8,710 bases of DNA, from NCBI GenBank assembly GCA_964495345.1, contig CAZBVV010000077.1:1-8710 (forward strand), read 5' to 3'. Positions 4,826 to 8,710 of this stretch are shown here, piece after piece. This DNA comes from UBA1081 sp964495345. GTDB taxonomy: Bacteria; Bacillota; Clostridia; Oscillospirales; Acutalibacteraceae. The notes beneath the pieces were generated by a model. The model was not told where the DNA came from and searched no databases. It was given only the letters and a program-made list of their open reading frames with translations. A program made the position numbers and the translations under genes. The first letter of the stretch is position 1. Every line of letters begins with the position of its first letter.

Positions 4826-6628
4826 ATGAAGAGATTTATATCTGTATTATTGATTTTCTCTTTGGTGTGCTGTCTGCTTGCCGGCTGCGAAGAATCAAGC
4901 AGTAACGGTGCAACAACAGATAATATTACTGCCACAACTAACACTACTGCCGAACCTGTCGATGTTGACTTTTCGCAGGCAGATGAAGATATGTTTACAG
5001 CCCGTGATGCAAAAGCGGATTACAGCGACTCTGACAGTGTCCTTATTCAGTTGAACGGCAGTTCCGCCACCGCAAGTTCCAACAGTGTAAAAATATCCGG
5101 CAGTACGGTAACAATTACAGAAGAAGCAACCTACATCATTTCGGGAACGCTTGATGACGGTATGATTGTTGTCAATGCCGATGATTCCGCTAAATTGCAG
5201 ATTGTACTCAATGGCGTGAATATTACAAGCAAGACCTGTGCCGCTATGTATATTCTCGAAGCGGATAAGGTGTTTGTAACTCTGGCACAAGGAACGACCA
5301 ATACTTTTGCAAACGGAGGCACCTTCACAGCCATTGATGACAATAATATTGATGCTGCAATTTTCTCAAAACAAGACCTGACCTTTAACGGTGAAGGACA
5401 ACTTACGGTAACTTCCCCTGCAGGACATGGCATTGTTTGTAAGGATGATCTTGTTTTCGCAGGAGGTTCTTATACGGTGAACTGTGCATCTCACGGCTTG
5501 GACGCCAACGACAGCGTGAGGGTAACAGGAAATACAAGCCTGACGATTGATGCCGGGAAAGACGGTATTCATTGTGAAAACACCGATGATGCATCTCTTG
5601 GATTTATTTATATCTCTAACGGAACAATTAATATTGAAGCGGAAGGCGACGGAATATCAGCCGGAGCCTATATGCAGATTGAAAACGGCACTTTTGATCT
5701 TTTGATCGGTGGCGGCAGCAAGAACGGCTCGAAAGAGTCCTCTGATAACTTTGGCGGCTTTATGGGCGGTCGAAAATCTTTCGGCAATACAACTACTACA
5801 GATGAAAGCAGTACAAGTATGAAAGGCTTAAAGTCTGCAAACAGTATACTGATTAGCGGCGGAATATTTAACATTGATTCTGCTGATGATTCGGTGCATT
5901 CGGATGTCTCTGTTACAATAAACGGCGGAACATTTGATATTGCCTCAGGTGATGATGCAATCCACGCAGAAGAAACCCTTACAATTACCGCAGGCACAAT
6001 CAATATTACCGAAAGTTACGAAGGTCTTGAAGCCCTGCATATTGATGTAAAGGGCGGCGACATTAAAATAGTTGCCGATGATGACGGACTCAACGCTGCA
6101 GGCGGAACCGACTCCAGCGGCACCACCGGTGGCAGGGACGGCATGTTCGGTGGTCCCGGCGGTGGTATGGGAGGACCTGGTGGAGGAATGTCTTCCTCAT
6201 CGGACGGCAGCATCGTTATTTCCGGCGGTAACATCTATGTAAATGCTTCAGGTGACGGACTTGATGCAAACGGTACGCTAACCATTTCAGGAGGATATAC
6301 CGTTGTTGTCGGACCCACACAGGGAGATACCGCAACGCTTGATTATGATATCAGCGGTATTATTACGGGCGGCACGTTTATCGGCACGGGAGCTTCCGGT
6401 ATGGCACAAACCTTCAGCGATTCCGAGCAGGGCGTTGTTGCCGTAGGGGTTGGTAATCAGAGTGCCGGCACCAATATTACATTGAAAGATAAAAACGGCA
6501 ATACCATTATCTCCTATGCACCCGAACTCTCATTTTCCGTTGTGATCCTCAGCAGTCCCGATGTCGTATCCGGTGAGTCTTACACTATTACAGTCGGAAC
6601 TAACTCGGCTGAATTTAAAGCCAATTAA
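4826..6628 (+). CDS. Beta-helix lipoprotein, Cthe_2159-type carbohydrate-binding domain, 600 aa
   Basis: A surface lipoprotein. The lipobox LLAGC ends at Cys21 after a basic and hydrophobic signal peptide. A Ser/Thr/Asn-rich linker (about 22-50) follows. The body is a right-handed beta-helix-like array of 21-23-residue rungs, each with a GGxFxI strand and an acidic turn such as GDGISA (274-279), ADDSVHSD (353-360), GDDAIHAE (375-382), DDDGLNAA (418-425) and GDGLDANG (476-483). The aligned Asp residues probably bind calcium. Two low-complexity inserts (about 296-334, and glycine-rich 427-460) interrupt the array. The family prototype Cthe_2159 from Clostridium thermocellum is a pectin/polygalacturonate-binding beta-helix protein, so binding of an acidic polymer is likely. 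Lyase activity cannot be judged here. The ATG at 4826 is chosen for its ribosome binding site AGGAG (4812-4816) and because the signal peptide starts there. It is the last gene of the operon, before the terminator at 6715-6749. Confidence 0.88.
   Translation: MKRFISVLLIFSLVCCLLAGCEESSSNGATTDNITATTNTTAEPVDVDFSQADEDMFTARDAKADYSDSDSVLIQLNGSSATASSNSVKISGSTVTITEEATYIISGTLDDGMIVVNADDSAKLQIVLNGVNITSKTCAAMYILEADKVFVTLAQGTTNTFANGGTFTAIDDNNIDAAIFSKQDLTFNGEGQLTVTSPAGHGIVCKDDLVFAGGSYTVNCASHGLDANDSVRVTGNTSLTIDAGKDGIHCENTDDASLGFIYISNGTINIEAEGDGISAGAYMQIENGTFDLLIGGGSKNGSKESSDNFGGFMGGRKSFGNTTTTDESSTSMKGLKSANSILISGGIFNIDSADDSVHSDVSVTINGGTFDIASGDDAIHAEETLTITAGTINITESYEGLEALHIDVKGGDIKIVADDDGLNAAGGTDSSGTTGGRDGMFGGPGGGMGGPGGGMSSSSDGSIVISGGNIYVNASGDGLDANGTLTISGGYTVVVGPTQGDTATLDYDISGIITGGTFIGTGASGMAQTFSDSEQGVVAVGVGNQSAGTNITLKDKNGNTIISYAPELSFSVVILSSPDVVSGESYTITVGTNSAEFKAN
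6149..6190 (+). repeat. Degenerate tandem repeat coding (GGPGGGM)x2
   Basis: Two adjacent 21-bp units (6149-6169 and 6170-6190) encode the same heptapeptide GGPGGGM (residues 442-448 and 449-455) with largely different synonymous codons. They form the core of a glycine-rich loop interrupting the beta-helix. Because the peptide is kept while the DNA has drifted, the repeat is either old or held at the protein level. Confidence 0.7.
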
Positions 6629-6714
6629 TGCTTATTTATTACAATTCACATAGGGTAAATCGGCGGGACATATAATCTTTTTGTATTATGTAAATGCAGT
6701 TTCCTATAAAGTAA

Positions 6715-6749
6715 AAAAACCGACAAGTTTTCATCGCTTGTCGGTTTTT
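6715..6749. terminator. Bidirectional intrinsic terminator between convergent genes
   Basis: CCGACAAG (6720-6727) and CTTGTCGG (6737-6744) form a perfect 8-bp stem with a 9-nt loop. A-rich (6713-6719) and T-rich (6745-6749) flanks extend it to 13 bp and provide the U-tract in both directions. It ends the lipoprotein operon on the plus strand and the GH35 gene on the minus strand. Confidence 0.92.
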
Positions 6750-6794
6750 ATTTAATCCGTATGATTGGTATGCCATCATTAGGATATAGCAGAA

Positions 6795-8549
6795 TCATCC
6801 CAATTTAGGTTTGTCTGTAAATGTCACATATCCTCTTGATGCTTTATCTGTTTCGAATACGATTACTTCGTTATCGCCCTGTTTAAGCATTGGGGCGGGT
6901 ACATAAAGTGTTTTCTGCGGACCTGCATCGTTATAATATCTGCCAAGATTAAAGCCGTTTACGATAACTATGCCCTTATGGAAGCCGTCAAGCTTTATGA
7001 ATGTGTCACAGGGTGTACCCTCAATATTGAGATTACCTTTAAGGAATGATGCAACGGTTGTTTTGCCTGTATTCGGCTCATATTCAAGAGCTGAAAGGTC
7101 GGTCATAGGTAAAGAATACATATCCCATCCGAAGTGATACTGCAAGCCAAAGCGAATACCGGAAAGTCCCTTTCTGTCCATAATTTTGTTGCCGTAGTTA
7201 ACTCTGCCCATATTTTCGCAAAGGATATCCAGCTTTGCTTTCTGTCCTTTTTTAAGCGGAATACGGATAGTGTCTTTGTGGCGTGTTCTTTCAACATATC
7301 CCTTGTATTTTCCGTTAACAAAGACAACTGCTCTGTCATGGACTGCATCAAAATTAAGTTCCCAATCTTCACGAGGACCTTCCAATTCTGTTGAATACAG
7401 AACGAAACCGTAGCTTTGTCCTAAATCTTCCATAAATTTAGGTGCGGCTGCATGAACAGGCTTTGCAAGAAGCTTTGCGGCGGTAAAAATATCGCATTTT
7501 TCTGTGAGTTCGACCTTGCCGTAAGCCTTTTTCTCTGAATTTTTAACAGTAAGTTCAGGAAGCTTTTTGCCACTCCATTTTTCAATAACCTTGCGTACCT
7601 CATGATAAGCAGGAGTTAAATCACCTGCCTCGGAAAGCAGAGCGTTATAGTCATAGCTTGTGATTGTCGGCTCATATTTGTCATAGTAGTTTGCACCGTT
7701 CATAAAGCCGAAGTTGGTACCGCCGTGGAACATATAGAAATTGAGTGACGCACCTGCATCAAGCATATCCTTAAAAAGTCCTGCAAGCTCTTTTGCGTTA
7801 CGGGTGTGATGTTCACCGTACCAATGGTCGAACCAACCGCACCAATACTCTCCGCACATTCTCGGCTGATTGGGTCTGAAATCGTCAAGAACTTTAAAAT
7901 TCTCTTTAGGCTTTGAGCCGAAATTTGCAACACAAGGATATTGGGGCAGAGTTCCGCCGCCGAGCATGAAATATGTTGCACCGTCGGAGGTGTAAAGCTG
8001 ACAGTCAACACCGTTTTCGATGTAAATATCAGCGATTTTCTGCATATACTCGTGGTCGTTGCCGTAAGAACCGTACTCATTTTCTATCTGCATCATGATG
8101 ATGTTTCCGCCGTTGGTGCAAAGGCGAGGAACGGCAATTTTAAGAAGCTCCTTGTAGTACCTGTCAACCTTTGAAATAAATGTTTCATCGTTACAGCGGA
8201 TGTTCATATCCTTGTATGTGAGAAGCCATGCAGGCAGACCGCCGAATTCCCATTCAGCACATATATACGGACCTGGACGAAGAATCACGTTAAGTCCCAG
8301 TTCCTTTGCGATGTCAATATATGCTCCCAAATCGAGCATTCCGGAAAAGTCAAAAACGCCCTCCTGCGGCTCGTGAAGATTCCAACAGGTGTATGTTTCA
8401 ACGGTATTAAAACCGCACTCTTTAAGCTTTAATAGACGGTCGTACCAGTATTCACGGGGAATACGGAAATAGTGCATCGCACCTGAAATTATGGTGTATT
8501 CTTCACCGTCAAGATAAAATTTATCGTCTTTGTATGTAAAGGTGGACAT
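6795..8549 (-). CDS. Intracellular GH35 beta-galactosidase, BgaC-like, 584 aa
   Basis: A retaining exo-beta-galactosidase. The N-terminal TIM barrel (about 1-325) opens with FYLDGEEYTIISGAMHYFRI and contains RPGPYICAEWEFGGLPAWL (91-109). The acid/base is E158 in QIENEYGSYG, and the nucleophile is E234 in GEYWCGWFDHW. FHGGTNFGFMNGA (274-286) is the usual GH35 signature. The C-terminal half (about 375-580) is beta-sandwich jelly-roll, ending with the galactose-binding-like strand VNGFNLGRYY (530-539). The length matches bacterial BgaC-type enzymes (about 590 aa), which cleave Gal-beta-1,3-GlcNAc. Trp236 and Trp239 near the nucleophile fit that group, but the linkage specificity is only a guess. 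There is no signal peptide, so it acts on imported oligosaccharides. The ATG (8549) follows AAAGGAG (plus-strand 8557-8563) by 7 nt. It appears to be a single-gene unit with its own promoter and a shared terminator. No transporter or other glycosidase lies in the window. Confidence 0.95.
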   Translation of the reverse strand: MSTFTYKDDKFYLDGEEYTIISGAMHYFRIPREYWYDRLLKLKECGFNTVETYTCWNLHEPQEGVFDFSGMLDLGAYIDIAKELGLNVILRPGPYICAEWEFGGLPAWLLTYKDMNIRCNDETFISKVDRYYKELLKIAVPRLCTNGGNIIMMQIENEYGSYGNDHEYMQKIADIYIENGVDCQLYTSDGATYFMLGGGTLPQYPCVANFGSKPKENFKVLDDFRPNQPRMCGEYWCGWFDHWYGEHHTRNAKELAGLFKDMLDAGASLNFYMFHGGTNFGFMNGANYYDKYEPTITSYDYNALLSEAGDLTPAYHEVRKVIEKWSGKKLPELTVKNSEKKAYGKVELTEKCDIFTAAKLLAKPVHAAAPKFMEDLGQSYGFVLYSTELEGPREDWELNFDAVHDRAVVFVNGKYKGYVERTRHKDTIRIPLKKGQKAKLDILCENMGRVNYGNKIMDRKGLSGIRFGLQYHFGWDMYSLPMTDLSALEYEPNTGKTTVASFLKGNLNIEGTPCDTFIKLDGFHKGIVIVNGFNLGRYYNDAGPQKTLYVPAPMLKQGDNEVIVFETDKASRGYVTFTDKPKLG

Positions 8550-8578
8550 AAGACAACTCCTTTGCGTTTGATAAAATT

Positions 8579-8607
8579 ATGATAGCATTAAAACAATTTG
8601 TTGTCAA
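8579..8607 (-). promoter_or_regulatory. Sigma-A-type promoter of the GH35 gene
   Basis: Read on the minus strand: a perfect -35 TTGACA (plus 8602-8607), a 17-nt spacer, and -10 TATCAT (plus 8579-8584, five of six matches) preceded by TG at the extended -10 position. Transcription would start near 8572, about 22 nt before the ATG, with the ribosome binding site in between. Confidence 0.85.
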
Positions 8608-8611
8608 CAAA
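8597..8611. promoter_or_regulatory. Palindrome over the GH35 -35 element (candidate operator)
   Basis: TTTGTTG (8597-8603) and CAACAAA (8605-8611) form a perfect 7-bp inverted repeat around a single central base, covering the whole -35 hexamer. A repressor bound here would block the polymerase. It is not a standard LacI/GalR operator, which has an even length and a central CG, so the regulator is unknown. Some of the symmetry may come from the AT-rich composition. Confidence 0.45.
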
Positions 8612-8670
8612 ACCGATAAAGTCATGAGGAAAACAATAATTTAGCTGAGCAGAAATTAAATGATATGCCA

Positions 8671-8710
8671 TGTAGGGAGCGACGCCCTCGTCGCTCCGAT
8701 TTGCCGCAAG
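8671..8710. repeat. GC-rich palindromic element, probable dispersed intergenic repeat, cut by the window end
   Basis: GGAGCGACG (8676-8684) and CGTCGCTCC (8689-8697) form a perfect 9-bp stem with a CCCT loop. It sits in a sharply more GC-rich patch after an AT-rich intergenic stretch, begins with TGTAGG, and has no T-run after it, so it is not a terminator. From memory, short TGTAGGG-type palindromes are common between genes in clostridial genomes, but copy number cannot be seen here. Confidence 0.6.

Noticed and set aside
6671..6676. TATAAT in the gap after the lipoprotein gene
   Set aside because: No -35 at proper spacing and no gene downstream before the terminator on the plus strand.
6751..6794. 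Imperfect inverted repeat around 6758-6780 as a second terminator for GH35
   Set aside because: The stem is short and bulged with no T-run on the minus strand; the strong hairpin at 6715-6749 is enough.

Overview
The window looks like chromosomal DNA of an anaerobic, probably gut-associated, Bacillota (Clostridia, Oscillospiraceae/Ruminococcaceae-like). Reasons: low-to-moderate GC, strong AGGAGG-type ribosome binding sites, near-consensus sigma-A promoters, a two-component system of common clostridial type, a CCA-encoding tRNA with a clean intrinsic terminator, and a BgaC-like GH35 enzyme. The organism assignment is inference from style and gene content, not from a marker gene.

Layout: (1) 1-99, the 3' two thirds of a tRNA-Tyr(GUA) and its terminator, followed by a second terminator-like hairpin (124-178). 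(2) 256-1368, a predicted cytoplasmic beta-propeller-like protein of unknown function, with its own extended -10 promoter lying on a palindrome. (3) 1400-3308, an OmpR/PhoB-type response regulator and a membrane histidine kinase, overlapping by 8 nt. (4) 3381-6628, three closely packed genes: a soluble VTC/polyphosphate-polymerase-type domain protein, a DUF4956 membrane protein (8-nt overlap), and a beta-helix lipoprotein of the Cthe_2159/PF14262 'carbohydrate-binding domain' type. (5) 6715-6749, a bidirectional terminator. (6) 6795-8549 on the minus strand, an intracellular GH35 beta-galactosidase with a very good promoter at 8579-8607. (7) 8671-8710, the start of a GC-rich palindromic element that looks like a dispersed intergenic repeat.

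The most interesting part is 1400-6628. It reads as a self-contained signalling and envelope module. The sensor kinase and regulator sit directly before a short intergenic region (3309-3380) holding an 11-bp-spaced direct repeat (TTCAATC twice), a perfect TATAAT with a poor -35, and a 9-bp hairpin that would bury the ribosome binding site of the VTC gene only in read-through RNA. The simplest reading is that the regulator activates the VTC-DUF4956-lipoprotein operon. The separate TTM (VTC) and membrane (DUF4956) proteins may form a split version of the eukaryotic VTC complex, making polyphosphate or a related polymer inside and handing it across the membrane, with the beta-helix lipoprotein outside. 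This functional model is inference. The co-occurrence of these three families in Clostridia is something I recall, but I know of no established mechanism.

No CRISPR array, insertion sequence, integrase or toxin-antitoxin pair is visible. There is no gene-free stretch longer than about 300 bases: 55-255 holds two hairpins and a promoter, 6629-6794 holds a terminator and otherwise nothing recognisable, and 8550-8710 holds the GH35 promoter and the palindromic element.
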